From contig NC_070614.1 of assembly GCF_027172205.1 (NCBI RefSeq), positions 47,122,001 through 47,186,000 on the forward strand: a DNA stretch of 64,000 nt. Reading direction: 5' to 3'. Shown here in pieces: positions 1 to 12,502 of the stretch. Made by a program: the position numbers and the translations under genes. Source of the stretch: Podarcis raffonei. Its lineage: Eukaryota > Chordata > Lepidosauria > Squamata > Lacertidae. Below the pieces are notes generated by a model. It was not told the DNA's origin. It worked only from the letters and a program-made list of their open reading frames with translations, and did not search any database. Positions within the stretch are counted from its first letter, which is position 1. The number at the start of each line of letters is the position of its first letter.

Positions 1-95
1 GTCACTAAGCAGCTACAGTTCCCAGGATGGTTTGGAAGAAGCTAAGACTGTTCAAAGTGGTATGAACAAACTTTAAGTATGTAGTGCAGGTATAG
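1..95. repeat. Fragment of a dispersed MITE-like repeat
   Basis: The stretch with CTACAGTTCCCAGGAT followed by CAAAGTGGTATGAACAAACTTTAAGTATGTAGTG matches one end of a repeat seen again near 1590-1850, 36480-36660, 44160-44410 and 49610-50195. The family is not identified. Confidence 0.45.
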
Positions 96-757
96 CCACG
101 GATAGATGGCATAATATATGATGTATTTGTGTAGCTATCCAAAAGTAGCTATCCAACGTTTTTCTGTTAACCATGCTAGCAGTTCCCAGGAACTGAAGCT
201 AAGAACTTATTGATGTAAAGTGAATGCTTTATGATGAATTAATGACCAGTTCTTCTCTGACAGGTTGAAAATCGACCTCTTAAATGTGGTTGAATTTGGA
301 AAACAATTGTAGCATTTTTCATCAGGGAGGGAGTGTTTTTCTTAAAAAGAAAATCATATGGAGTTGCCACTGGGTGAATGGGTTATTCTTAGTTTTCCCA
401 GGCCCCAGTGTGGAACAGTTATAAATCAGTTTTATCCACTGTGCTGACTTTCTCTTCATAGTTTCCCGGAAGCTATTATTATTCCCCATTTTTCCCCTGA
501 TGCCACTCAATATGGTTCACCACAACCACTTCCCCCTCTAGAGACACTAGACACTAGACAAAGAACTCTAAGCATATATGTAGATAGGCAGATAAATAGT
601 TAGACAAACTGCAAATGTAAAAAATGGAAAGTGTTAATGGCTGTGCAATAAAGAAATATGCTGAGGTAGATGTTGATGTTTAAGGCTATTTCTTGTATTT
701 TACAAACCCTACATTTCCCGGCTCAAATGATATGAGATATAAAGAGGGGGTCCTTAC
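96..757. other. Intergenic/intronic stretch, nothing recognised
   Basis: Downstream of the partial V2R exon on the minus strand, so most likely its intron 1. No coding, RNA or clear repeat signal was recognised. Confidence 0.4.
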
Positions 758-978
758 ATCGGAAACTCAAAGCCCAGCTCCTGAGAAGGATATACCTGGA
801 AGGAAACTTTGGGAGAAATATAAAGTATCTGAGAGGCAATCCCACCAATGAGGAGGGTTCCAAGACGATGCCACTCGTGGGGAACAGGGAAGGAGTCCAT
901 TCCAGGACACTTCATGGCATCTATTTTGCACTCCTTCAGAGGGAGAAGCAGCAGCACCAGGAGAAGAAGTGTGACCAT
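758..978 (-). CDS. Vomeronasal type-2 receptor, exon 1 only (third V2R, continues left of window)
   Basis: Reading on the minus strand from an ATG at 978, this exon encodes a signal peptide with a leucine-rich core (MVTLLLLVLLLLPLKEC) followed by the V2R N-terminal pattern CPGMDSFPVPHEWHRLG..LLIGGIASQ. It resembles the first exons of the two complete V2R genes in this window. It ends in phase 2 at a GTAAGG splice donor (757-752), the same phase as those genes. The rest of the gene would be downstream on the minus strand, beyond the left edge. An open frame runs further upstream but lacks the family's features, so the ATG just before the hydrophobic core is preferred. Whether the full gene is intact cannot be told. 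Confidence 0.8.
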
Positions 979-1584
979 TTTTGAGAAAAGGATTTCTTTT
1001 GAACCGAGCCTCCTGTGTCCACCTGTGGTATCACCACTGGCACCAGTATCAGTTTTAAAAGAAGCTGACAATTGATACCAACACACACTTCCAATATACA
1101 ATGAAAAAAGAAACATGGAAAAGCAAGGTTTGAATGACAGGAAGCACACATGGATTTGAAGCCAGAAGCATATAATGAAAGGTGCTGAGTGTGGGGAGCT
1201 ATCTCAGTTCAATCTGACAGAGCCCTACTGGGCTCTTGCCTTCATCCCAGCTCTATATGTCACAAAAGGAAGGTTTTATAGACACTTTCTGAATTACTTA
1301 TTGATGTTGTTTCTAGTGTCTTCTGGAAAACCGAAGTTGCACTGAACTAATTATGATGATGTGGATAATTGTAGAGAAATATAATTACCTCCTCTGAGCT
1401 CTAGTGCTGAAAGGCAGTTGGTATCAGGTGTGTCTATTGTCACCCTAATTGGAGACCACGTGGGAGATGAGTTGGAGTTGAGTACAGATAGAAGGGTCTT
1501 TGAACTTTGAACAGTTGAACTTTCTTATCCCCCATTCCCACTTTCAGAATCCATCTGCACCATACATTTCAAGCAGTAATATAC

Positions 1585-1850
1585 CACTTTATGCAGCCAT
1601 GGATTCCCTCAAAGAATCCTGGTAACCACAGTTTGTGAAGGGTGCTGTTTCAAGACCCCCTATTCCCTTCGCAAAGCTACAATCCCTCTTTCACAGGGAC
1701 TCTAGGAAATGTAGTTCTGAGTGGGAAATAGGGGTCTCTTAACAGTTCTCAGTACTCCTTAAATACTACAGTTCCCAAGATTCTTTGGGGGAAACCATGG
1801 AAGTTTAAAGTGGCATAACAGTGCTTTAAATGTTTAGTGGCAATGAACCC
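1585..1850. repeat. MITE-like dispersed repeat
   Basis: Contains the hallmark ends of a repeat family present several times here: CTCAAAGAATCCTGGTAACCACAGTTTGTGAAGGG on one side and the inverse-like ACAGTTCCCAAGATTCTTTGGG then TTTAAAGTGGCATAACAGTGCTTTAAATG on the other. The partial inverted symmetry suggests a non-autonomous DNA transposon. The family is not known to me. Confidence 0.5.
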
Positions 1851-1977
1851 TATCACAGAACATGTCATCAATGAAAGTCACTCTTCCAAATTTCGATCTG
1901 CTAAAATCTGTTTTTCCTGTTTCTTGCTAGGGGATAGTGACAGTCACTCTTAGTGAGAGCAGTGTGGAGCAGTGTGG

Positions 1978-2965
1978 AGCCAGTGTGGTGTAGTGGTTAA
2001 GAGCGGTAGTCTCATAATCTGGGGAACCGGGTTCGCTTGTCTCCGCTTGTTACCGGAAAAATCCGAGGGCTCCCTTGGACAAAAAGTAAAGACACCAACC
2101 AGGATAACTTGGAGCAAAACAGCAGCCTGTAGGCTTGGCCTTTATTGAACTGTTGCAACAGGGTGTTCCCCTCACTTGCAAGAGAGAGGAAAGACCCAGA
2201 AAAATAGTGTGCAAGGTCTTATAAAAACTTTTTGAAATTCCCCTCCTCTAGGTCAAGCCCACCCCCAGAAACATCATGCATACATTACAGAAAGGAGGGG
2301 TTGAGGGAGGAGTTGGTGGTAACCTGAGTGTCTTGTCACCTGGCTAGTTCCTCCTTTCCCCCCTCCCCATGAGTCACTTTCAGGAGACAAAGGGGAGTTT
2401 GCAGTTTCCTACCCCCAGAGGGAAGATCTGATCATTGTCCTTTGTTTCAGTCCATGCTGAATCCACTCCCATATGCAAGTTCTTTGTGATCTTGATTGTC
2501 TTCTGTCTGGGATCATCAGGGTTGGCATAGCAACTGGGCAGGGCTCCTGTGGATGTGCTGAGACGGTGAAGGGATTATGGCTGACCAGGACCAAGCCACC
2601 CCCCTTGGATAGTTCTTGTCATATGGAGTAAAATAAAATGGAACAGTGCAAATCCGATGTATGGTTGATTTTCTATGAATTTATAACAGAAATGTGGCGT
2701 ATGTAGTGCGTATGTAGTGTGTGAGTGTGTGTGTGTGTGAAGTTTGTACAAACAGAATGATTGGGGTGGGGGGGTTCCTGCTACACGCTCCTCCACATGC
2801 AGCTGCTGGGTGACCTTGGGCCAGTCACACTTCTTTGAAGTCTCTCAGCCCCACTCACCTCACAGAGGTTGTGGGGGAGGAAGGGAAAGGAGAATGTTAG
2901 CCACTTTGAGACTCCTTAAAGGGAGTGAAAGGCGGGATATCAAATCCAAACTCTTCTTCTTCTTG
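1978..2965 (+). repeat. tRNA-derived SINE, split by a solo LTR
   Basis: The left half (1978-2047) carries an A-box/B-box-like head (GTGTAGTGGTTAAGAGCGG ... GGGTTCGC). The right half (2786-2965) carries the body (CATGCAGCTGCTGGGTGACC, then TTTGAGACTCCTTAAAGG) and a CTTCTTCTT tail. The halves rejoin exactly at CTC-CGCT-CCTCC if the 738-bp insertion is removed, so this SINE gives the empty site for the LTR. Confidence 0.75.
2048..2785 (-). mobile_element. Solo LTR of an endogenous retrovirus-like element (fossil)
   Basis: A 738-bp insertion with TG...CA ends (plus-strand TGTTACC ... GCTACA) flanked by a 4-bp direct repeat CGCT (2044-2047 and 2786-2789). Read on the minus strand it has a TATA-like box and an AATAAA signal (2146-2141) about 95 bases before its end, fitting U3-R-U5. 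There is no internal region, so it is a solo LTR from ancient recombination. It is younger than the SINE it interrupts. The retroviral family was not determined. Confidence 0.75.
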
Positions 2966-3224
2966 GATTCATATACGTAGCGTGAATGTGGTCTACTATT
3001 TGCCGATCTTGCCTACAACGTTGAAATGGGTGTTGAAAGAGGTGTTCCAACTGAAAGAGGGATAGTTCTTAATTTCCTGAACTCCTTCCTGAAAACCTAG
3101 AGAGTTACTGACACTCAGTATCAACAGTGCTGATCTAGATAGTCCAGTAGTCTGATTCAGCATAATGCAGTTTCCTATTTCCTAGTTGTACGCCCTGTAG
3201 CCCTAAATGACTTTGGGAGTCGGT

Positions 3225-3427
3225 GACCATTTAAGACATAGGTTACTTGGGAAGATGCCACATACCAAGTCAGACCATCTGTCCATTTAGGTCAACATTG
3301 TCCATCCAGATAGGCATTGGCTCTCCAGGAGTTCAGGCAGGAGCATTTCCAAGCTCTCCTTGGTGATGCCAGCAATTGGTCCTGGCAGCCTTTGCCGAAC
3401 AGCATGCACTCTGCTCTGCCATTGAGC
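3225..3427 (-). repeat. tRNA-derived SINE (minus orientation)
   Basis: Contains GAAGATGCCACATACCAAGT, CAGACCATCTGTCCATT and, at the far end, GCTCTGCCATTGAGCTCT. These are the reverse complement of a tRNA-like promoter head and body that I recognise as a common squamate SINE. Diverged, so old. Confidence 0.55.
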
Positions 3428-3737
3428 TCTGCATCCTTTCACCCGAACTTCCAAAGCAGAAATATATCTCCCCCAAACCAGGTCTTAAAACTTCCCTCAT
3501 CCATCTAAAGGGGAGGGGGAGCAAAACTCCATTTACCATGAGAGAAACAAAAGAGACAGATGAGCAAGCTGGCTTGTGGCATCAACAGTAAGACAATAGA
3601 TGTACCCTTGATCACAAACACTGTGTGGTTCCCTTGAGATATGGACTCCCCAAGAGAGTTTCCTATGCTTGTCTCTTAATTGCTGAAGAAGCTATTTCTA
3701 AAGAACTCGTTTTGAGAATACCAAAACCAACACTATT

Positions 3738-3741
3738 ATTT

Positions 3742-3789
<48 letters not shown>

Positions 3790-3794
3790 TTTTT
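3738..3794. repeat. (TTTA)n microsatellite
   Basis: About fourteen TTTA units in a row. Confidence 0.95.
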
Positions 3795-4014
3795 TTCTCA
3801 TATTAGCATAGTTTTAATCTGTCCTTCACAAAATGGTCCCAGGACAGAAATTCAGTGATGATAAATGGAAACACAATTTTGTAAGATACTGGGTCAGGGC
3901 CCACTACTGGGTCATAGGCATGATGGAGAATTTGCAGCACAAGAAAATGGGATTAGAAATGGATGATATTCACTTATTAATCCCCTAACCAGGCTGGAAA
4001 TCAATGAATATAAT

Positions 4015-4065
4015 CACAACATTGTAGAGCTGGAAGGGACCCAAAGGGTCATCTAGTCCATTGTT
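4015..4065 (-). repeat. CR1-type LINE 3' tail remnant
   Basis: TTGTAGAGCTGGAAGGGACC followed by GGGTCATCTAGTCCA is the reverse-oriented terminal sequence typical of vertebrate CR1 elements. Confidence 0.5.
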
Positions 4066-4289
4066 GTTGCTGGCATCCAACTGTCTTGAGAGACAATGAG
4101 GTGCAACTCCAGGAGTGAAGTCAAACTGTGGGAGAGTCACAGCAACTGTGTTTCCAGGTCCAATTCAAAATGCTGGTTTAGATTTCTAGTACAAATATAA
4201 TTAATGTCCCTAGTTGGTGCTAGTGGTATCAGAGCTATGTAAGATAGAATAAAACAATTGAAAAGTTGGAAAGGACTGTGTATCAAAGT

Positions 4290-4650
4290 GTCATTTGACT
4301 CTGTGGTCTAAACCACTGAGCCTACGGCTTGCCAATTGGAAGGTTGGCGGTCCGAATCCCCATGATGGGGTGAGCTCCCATTGCTCCGTCCGAGCTCCTG
4401 CCAACCTAGCAGTTCGAAAGCACATGAAATTAGATAATTAGGTACTGCTTCGGCGGTAAGGTAAACGGCATTTCTGTGCACTCCTCTGATTTCGCCAGAA
4501 GCTCAGTCATGCTGGCCACATAGCCCGGAAAAACTGTCTGTGGACAAACGTCGGCTCCCTCGGCCTGTAAAGCGAGATGAGCGCCGCAACCCCAGAGTTA
4601 TTTGTGACTGGACTTAACTGTCAGGGGTCCTTTACTTTTACCTTTTTAAG
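4290..4650 (+). repeat. Sauria-type SINE, diverged copy
   Basis: Shares with the young copy at 49751-50106 the blocks AAGGTTGGCGGTCCGAATCC, CTGCCAACCTAGCAGTTCGA, GGTAAACGGCATTTC and the CCTTTACTTTTACCTTT tail. The many substitutions and small gaps imply an older insertion, just downstream of the V2R stop at 4778. Confidence 0.8.
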
Positions 4651-4777
4651 CACAGTGTGTTTCTGCTCTTTCCTACACAGCATTCACAACAGAACATTAC
4701 ACTCTGCACCTATTGTAGTTCAAACTCACTCCTTCAAGAGGCCTGTTCAATTGAAGATGCATATGACTTTAAATTTG

Positions 4778-7700
4778 CTAATTCTTTCTCCTTGTTAGCT
4801 GCTCCTTGGTGTTTAGATCAGGCCTCAACACAATAATGTAGCATTTTGGGGAAAAGATACAGACCAGCAACCCAAGACTGGAAGCTATGATGGAGAAAAT
4901 CTCTACAGCTACCATGTATTTCCCCTTGGTGCTCAGGTAGGTTGGAACAAAGGAAAACCAAACACTGCAAAAAATCAACATGCTGAAGGTGATGAACTTG
5001 GCTTCATTGAAAGCATCCGGCAAGGTCCTGGCAATGAAAGCCACAGTGAAGCTGATGATGGCTAGAAGTCCCAGGTAACCCAGGACGAGATAAAACATGA
5101 TGGCAGAACCTTCATTGCATTCCACTATGATCTGTTTAGTTAAGGACTCCATATCCAGATCTGGGAATGGAGGAGAGATTGCTAAGCACACCACACAAAT
5201 GCCTGCTTGAAAAAGTGAGCAGGAAAGGACAATGGAGTTGGCCAGTCTTTTCCCCACCCACTTCCTCATGCCAGACCCTGGTTTGGTGGCCATAAAGGCA
5301 ACAACCACTGTGATGGTTTTGGCTAATACACAAGAAACAGCCACCGAGAAGACGATGCCAAAAGCAGGCTGACGGAGAAAGCAGGTCACTTGGTTAGGTC
5401 TTCCAAGAAAAAGTAAAGAACAGAGGAAGCAGAGCAGGAGAGAGAACAGGAGAATGTAGGTGAGGTCCCGGTTGTTGGCTTTGACTATGGGAGTATCTTG
5501 CAGCTTAATAAAAATCCCTAGCACTGAAACTGTGATCAGGGAAAAAGCAAAAGCAATAGAGGCTAAACTGATCCCCAAAGGTTCTTCAAGAGACAGAAAG
5601 GTTACAGTTTTGGGAATACATTTATCTTGGTCTCTGCTTGGGTATTCCTTTTGGGGGCATTTGAAACAGTCATCCATATCTGAAAAATGAGAAGAATTGC
5701 CATCTCAGTGCCAAAATACATATGTGTATATATACCTTCTCTTTTAAAAATGCTTATATATATATATCTGGCTGTTTTTACTGTTTTTCTATATGTAACT
5801 CTTTTAGATATGTTTTATTATATTGTAAATCATATCAGTATGCTTTATAGGATTATTTATTTATCTATTATTTATTTATTTAATATGTATACTGCCCTAT
5901 ATTTGTAGGTCTCAGGGTGGTTAAAACATAAAATCACATATGGGATGCAATCCATAAATAAAATTACAGCAGCAGAAACAACTGGCTGTGAACTGACAAT
6001 ACCGGAAATCTTTGAGGGGCATTACTTACCTCTCTGTGTTGAAATCTTCCCTTCCGGACATGATGCACAATCATGACAGCAAAATTTCTCTCCTTCTTTC
6101 CTTTTTTTCTGATAACCGGGATGACAAGAATCGCTACACACAGAAACAGGCTTCACCTGCCCATAAAGATGAAGATTGAAGAACAGCTTAGTAGGATGCC
6201 CATCTGCTCATTTATCCAGTAAATGTCATTTTCTCTAATGGTGAGCTTTCAGAGGAGCTGAATAAGAAACAGTTTCATTAAAGGACTATGTACAACAGGT
6301 CTCCCCCACCCCTTTTGCTTCTTTCTCTTTCTGCCTCCAGCCCTGCCTCCTTCTTGACCTTCCCTCCTAAACTAGATACAAGAGATGCCTTTAAATATAT
6401 AGTCACATTTACCCTAACAATAAACACATGATGAACTGGCATGGAAGAATTTGGAACGTTGTGCATGTTACATGCGAATGCCACAATTTACAAAAAAAAA
6501 TCCTCAGCACATCAGAGCTTATTTTTTGCAGTTTACTGTTTGGTTGAAGGCAGAAACTGGAGCAACACTCAACCCAATGACTTCTCTCACTCCTGTTCCT
6601 CACTCCTGTTCAGCGCTGGATTTAGGTTTGATGAGGCTTTAGCTAGTGAACGTAATGGGGCCCTTTATATGTCCAGCTGTCCTTTGTCAACAACAAATGG
6701 TTGCTGTTTTTTGTGTTGAATATATGCTATATGGTATATGGTAATATACCATATATATGCTATACGGTAATTTATGGACCTAATAGGTATCTAAAGCCAT
6801 TTGCATTAGATAAAATACGTATTTTATCAAAGTAATTGTTGAACCGAAATACAATTAAGAAGAAGTATATTAATAGTGAAATACAATTAAGAAGAAGTAA
6901 ATTAATAGTGAAATAATTATTAACCTCTAACTTAAAATTATTTCTTATTCATAACAAACCTAATAATGCAAACACATTGGCCTTTGGCAATAACATAAGT
7001 TCCTTTAGAAACACAATTTACAAAGACTCATAATCTAGTCTCTAGAAAATTGCTATGACTTGAAATAATAATAGGTGTAAATATATGATGCAAGCTGCTA
7101 ATAATTATAAATAGCAGAATGTAGGCACCCTATATATAGAAATGAGCAAACCAGTGACATTTTAGGGAGCAGGTGAGCAGGCTTACTTACATCATAGAAA
7201 CCTACACAACACAAAACACTGTTGCTGTATGTAGGTTTTATTTTATTTGTTTTTTTATCTTATATTTTAGAAATGTACATCCAGGTTTTTTTCCTTTAAT
7301 TTTTTAGAGTGGGGCCCTAAGCTATAGCTTGTTTAGCTTATATGTAAATCCGGCACGGCTGCTGTTCCTTACTCTTGTGTGTGTTAGAATGTTTCAAAAG
7401 CAAAAAATTAAAAAAAAGTAGGAGGGTGTTAATCTGGCAAATTCAAAATCTGAAGAGCCTTCAACAGGAATATCCTGATGATCAATATCTTCTCTGCTGA
7501 AACCTAAAACAGGCATGGGGGATCCAACTCTCTTCAGCTCCAGGTACCCCAGTCCAATGGTCCAGGGAGCTGCAGTCTAGCAACACTGGTCTGGTAGTGG
7601 GGAGGCTGTCTCAGGTTCTCCATCCTTCGCCTCCATCCCTGAAGTCGAATATCAGGTACCCTGCACTGCCCTTATGGAGAACACCCACCCATTAAAATAC

Positions 7701-10700
7701 CCTAGAATCCAGACCTGATTGAAGCTCCTGGGCCATGTTATTATCTCCTCATTAATGAGTAATTCTTTCCCCTCAAGAACAGTTCCAACTTTCACTCTCT
7801 GGAAGGACCTGTTCGGAAATGTGATCACATTCATTATATCAAATCCACCCTCCATTTCCCTGTTATTGCGGAAGGACAATGTTTCTCCAGCTGAGTTGTT
7901 GAACAAAGTAGCTTGCAAAAAAGTGTGGAGCTGGTTGGACAAGAAGGGAAAGACAGACAAAGAATAAACACTTTGCAGAGTTTTGGCTAAAATCAAGGAT
8001 AAATATTTGCTAAGTTGAAGTTTACATGTTGTTGTTGTTTAGTCGTATAGTCGTGTCCGACTCTTCGTGACCCCATGGACCAGAGCACGCCAGGCACTCC
8101 TGTCTTCCACTGCCTCCCGCAGTTTAGTCAAACTCATGCTGCTAGCTTCGAGAACACTATCCAACCATCTCATCCTCTGTCGTTCCCTTCTCCTTGTGCT
8201 CTCCATCTTTCCCAACATCAGGGTCTTTCCCAGGGAGTCTTCTCTTCTCATGAGGTGCCCAAAGTATTGGAGCCTCAGCTTCACGATCTGTCCTTCCAGT
8301 GAGCACTCAGGGCTGATTTCCTTCAGAATGGATAGGTTTGATCTTCTTGCAGTCCATGGGACTCTCAAGAGTCTCCTCCAGCACCATAATTCAAAAGCAT
8401 CAATTCTTTGGTGATCAGCCTTTATGGTCCAGCTCACACTTCCATACATCACTACTGGGAAGTCTACATATATCAGCATATATGTGCACAACCCTACACC
8501 TCCATTTGCCCCAGCTGCAACAAATCATGTCTCTCCCTTATCAGTCTCTACAGCCACAGCAGACGCCGCAACCTGCCAACAGTTTGACTTCACCCCCAAG
8601 GACACACTCCTCCATTATCTCCCAAGACAGATGGTTGCCAGCAACAACCAAGATGTATTGCTTCATGCTACACCAATCTCTGAGCAGTGTGAGGATTCAG
8701 GTGGGACGGAGGCACGTTTGACACCCTGGTGCCTTTATGATGTATCGTTTATTCACACATATAGACAATCTGAGCCTAAAATGGATGGGCTTCACATCAT
8801 TAGCTCCCCATTTCCATGATCACTTCCCCCACTTCCATATTGCTACTTCCATAATCACAGCCTTGGCTTCTAGCAAAACTCAAACATGGCTCTCACTCGC
8901 TGGCTTCTGCCTGCTTCTAGTCCTGCTCTGTCGCACACTTCTCTGGCTTTTGCCTTACTCACTACCAGCCAGGGGAGGGGGGCATCCATTTGCTGTGTGG
9001 CACAGAGCAGCTTCCCTTGTCAGACTAATAACCATCTTGCTTTTGGTCTTCCCATATTGCATGTCTGGTTTGACACTCATCACTGAGAGATGGATTAGAT
9101 GAGCTCCAATGTCTCTCCCAGCTCCATGATATTATGACATGTGATCCCTCCCAATGAGTAAGATGTACAACACCATCATATCAATTATCCATGCAGAGTA
9201 ACATTGGAACCACTCTAGCCTAGTACAAATCTGTTTACATATATAAGATTATTTCATTACCTTCCATGGCTGGAGAACTTGATGTTCAAGGCTCTTGCCT
9301 CTGGCCATTGCTATGTCCTTGGATGTAGATGAGTACATGTCTTCCAGAGCATGTGCTATGACATAGACAGCATTATAGATACTGCAGCTGTGGCCACTCA
9401 TGCTCATTTCAAAAGCAAACCTAGGAAGGCGCTCCAGCTTCTCCTTCCCAGTACATTTTCCATCAGCCTCCAGTGGTTCTTCAGGATCTGGAAATAAACA
9501 GTCAAATGCTTGCTCCCAGAATACTTTGAAAAAACCATCTCCTTGTGCCCAGCCTGGTCTTATGGTATGAAGGAATTGCTGGGATCCTTGAATCTCATTG
9601 GAGTGGATTTTGAAAGAAAGAGCACCTTCAAATAACTGAAAATCAGTGCCTCTCTCAAAACCTGTCAATGTAAATTCAAACTGGGCAGTCACAATCCACA
9701 CCTTTCCAAACGATCTATCTTCCTTATATCCAGGAAATCCTAGGAATACATAAGTATTCAGCCACAGAATAGTCATGGATCCACCATAAATGACAAATGT
9801 ATTGGCTTTGCTCTCTGTGAAAGCTAGATAAATATCTGAGACTATATCATTGATCTCATTAATAGTATTCATATTGTTTTGGTTGGGGATTTTTTGAGTG
9901 AAGGCTGAGCACATCCCATTCTGAGAAAGCAACCGTTCCAGGGCCTGCATAAAGTGTTCTCCATTATCATCATCCACAGCAAACAGCCCAACCCATGTCC
10001 ATCCAAAATGTTTAAGCAAGCTAATGATTCCCATGTACTGATGGGCTTCATTTGGGACCATGCTGTAAAAGGAAGCTATCCTCGTTTTCTCTCTTTCCTC
10101 TGGGATAACTGAGCCATAGGTGAGCTAAAAGAGAAGGTACACATATTTTAGTTGGTGTATCTCAATGCACATGCCTAGGAAAAGAAGGAACATTTGCAGA
10201 TTGAGCACATAAGTTTTTCAAGAATTACACTTAGGGGCCCTCCTGGCTCAGTTTGCTAAAATTGTCAAAATATGATACAATTTCAGGAGAATTGTCATAT
10301 GTCTCATCAAAGCATAATGCATGATCCTGTACTTCCTCTTTCAGCTGCATTATTTTATGCTATTCTGGTTCTTGTTCTTTTTTTAAAAAACAACAACAGG
10401 TAAAACTAATCTTCTCCCTGCCATTCCTCCTTCTTCTATCTTTCAAAATCATTCTCAGCATTCCAAAAGAATAATATAATTTGTGAATATCTCCCATCCA
10501 TCCATGTATAAAGCCTACCTGTGGAATCTTGTAGAGACTCAATATGTCTGCCATACGGAAAGAGACATCAGAGCCAAGTCCTCCAATGATGGATATGATC
10601 TTTTTCTGGGTGTCACATTTGTAGTTGGAGACAAACGTCTGTGATTTGAAGAGCAGCTCAAGAGTGGTATGATACGTCAGCCTCGCATCATAGTAGCTGT

Positions 10701-11076
10701 CAAAGATGTGGAACCCAAGTGTGAAATTGGGCAAGATCATTGGATTCTTATTGATCTCGTTGATGGCAAATACCAAGGACAAGATATGCTGGTAGTACTT
10801 TGTCACAACACTGTAAAGAAAGTTAAGTACTCTTTTGGAAAGGAATTCCTCAGTGCAACGAGCAGATATAGAGCAATAAGCCTCTACCTGGCTTCCTTTG
10901 CCTAAAATATAACAATAATCATGATACCAATATTTTATTTTCCATTTATCATTAGTATTAGTGTTAGTTTTATAGCAGCAGCAGGATGAGTATCATTCCA
11001 CTCTTCCAGAGCTGCATGCACCATGATGTCAAAACCTTACAATACAGAAGGATATCTATCTATCTATCTATCTATC

Positions 11077-11119
<43 letters not shown>

Positions 11120-11256
11120 ATCTATCTATATCTATCTATCTTCTATCTATCTATCATCTATTTATCTATCTGTCTATCATCTATCTAATCTATCATCATC
11201 TATCATCTATCTATCATCTATCTATCATCTATCTATCTATCTATCATCTATCTATC

Positions 11257-11287
<31 letters not shown>

Positions 11288-12502
11288 ATCTATCTGTCTA
11301 AAAACTAGTGCTGGTAGAATCTGTTGCTTTATGTTCTCTCAGTTTTTTTAAAAAAAATATTATTCCAATATGCAGTTTTCTATTTTTACACACACACACA
11401 CACACTTTATTGGTTTTAAAAACTATGTAACATAAGTAATCAACAGAAAATAAAAACAAAAATAAACAAACATTCATTCCATCTGAAGAAGTGTGCATGC
11501 ACACGAAAGCTCATACCAAGAACTAACTTAGTTGGTCTTTAAGGTGCTACTGGAAGGAAAAAATTCATTCCATAGTTGGTGTTTGCTGTATGTAACAATT
11601 TGTAGCTGGATTCAACAGGACCTCTGGTCCCCCCATTGTGCTTAACAGATTACATTCTTTATCTGCACACTAAACTTTGCCTCCTCTTGATTATCCCTGC
11701 ATTTCCAACAGGTGTTTGGCCTAGATCTGAACATTTTGGACAGCTTGGCAGGTGTTAAATACCACCTGTAGAGCATTTTCACGCACTTCTCTCTTAAATC
11801 ATAGCATGCCATGAATTAATATCTTCCCTCCAAAACCTCTCCCATGATTTCATTTGGATATTGTAGCCAAAATCCCAGGCCCATTACACCATTACAGATT
11901 TGACTTCGTCCTCCTTGACCTCCCAGTCAAGGAGTAGCCTATACATTTTAGAGAGTGGTTTATATTTAATTTAAATGAAATCTTTTTTCAAGTCTCGAAG
12001 GTTCTGTGGAAAAACTGATTTATTTATTTTTTGGAAGGTCTCATTCAAGTGGAAATATTGCATCCAGTCTGTCAGGTGATTTCAGATTTCTTTAAAAAAT
12101 AATAATAATTTTAGCCTATCATCTTTTTCTTCCAGCAGTTCTTTGTAGGTTGGCCAATTACCTCTCATATTCCTCTTTTTAACTGCAGTTTTCTATTTTT
12201 CACTAGCAATTTACAATTTTGTTCCCCCCTATATTCCGTCTATACTTTTAGCACCCCGGGCCAAGCTCACAAGAAGCAAATCCTTACTTTGGTACATCAA
12301 ATATATCCCGAGAAGGAGGCTCGCTGAAGAATAGTTCACGGAAATTGTAGGAGATCTGAGAAGTCATCTCACCAATGAGGAGGTCAGCTGGCTGATACCA
12401 CTCATGTGGAACAGGGCAAGGTTCCTTCATAAAGCACTGATTAGTATATACTTTGCATGCTACAAGCAGCAGCAATAACAACACCTCCAGACTCACCAAC
12501 AT
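4778..12502 (-). CDS. Vomeronasal type-2 receptor (V2R), complete six-exon gene A
   Basis: A family C GPCR expected in vomeronasal sensory neurons. Exons: 12502-12288, 10810-10519, 10124-9261, 7930-7715, 6156-6030, 5679-4778 (215, 292, 864, 216, 127, 902 nt), all joined at GT/AG with consistent phases (2,0,0,0,1) to give 871 aa with no stop. Exon 1 gives the signal peptide; exons 2-4 the Venus-flytrap ligand domain ([19 protein letters not shown], ending [17 protein letters not shown]); exon 5 the cysteine-rich linker ([13 protein letters not shown]); exon 6 more cysteines and seven membrane segments with the V2R signatures [27 protein letters not shown] and [15 protein letters not shown]. 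Exon 4 is 12 nt shorter than in gene B. Ligand unknown. The reconstruction is by eye; exon ends could be off by a few bases. Confidence 0.88.
5850..5960 (+). repeat. LINE 3'-end-like tail
   Basis: TTATTTATTTAATATGTATACTGCCC then GTAGGTCTCAGGGTGG resembles the terminal sequence of squamate L2-type LINEs. It lies in the last intron of V2R gene A. Confidence 0.4.
8028..8466 (-). mobile_element. BovB (RTE) LINE, 5'-truncated 3' end
   Basis: On the minus strand it encodes the C-terminus of the BovB ORF2 protein: [40 protein letters not shown] and [17 protein letters not shown], followed by the short terminal tail with repeated GTT/AAC units at 8028-8040. It sits in intron 3 of V2R gene A. Two further fragments lie near 36.7 and 50.6 kb, with a short tail at 33.6 kb. 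Confidence 0.9.
8467..9140. other. Intronic stretch with a CR1-like tail
   Basis: Intron 3 of V2R gene A. Only the end (about 9085-9140, GGATTAGATGAGCTCCAATG then CCCAGCTCCATGATATTATG) is recognisable, as a CR1-type terminal sequence. No coding signal was recognised in the rest. Confidence 0.4.
11047..11297. repeat. Long (ATCT)n compound microsatellite
   Basis: About 250 bases of ATCT units with regular short interruptions (ATCATCT), inside intron 1 of V2R gene A. Confidence 0.95.
11484..11575 (+). repeat. Unclassified dispersed repeat end
   Basis: CACACGAAAGCTCATACCAAG followed by AGTTGGTCTTTAAGGTGCTA is a motif I recognise as repeated widely in reptile genomes, but I cannot place its family. 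A (CA)n run lies at 11391-11405. The rest of the intron to the first exon (11576-12287) shows nothing clear. Confidence 0.45.

Noticed and set aside
2710-2745. (GT)n run as a separate feature
   Set aside because: Short and inside the solo LTR.
11047-11351. Open frames of repeated Ser-Ile-Tyr-Leu over the ATCT repeat
   Set aside because: Pure microsatellite translation inside a V2R intron.
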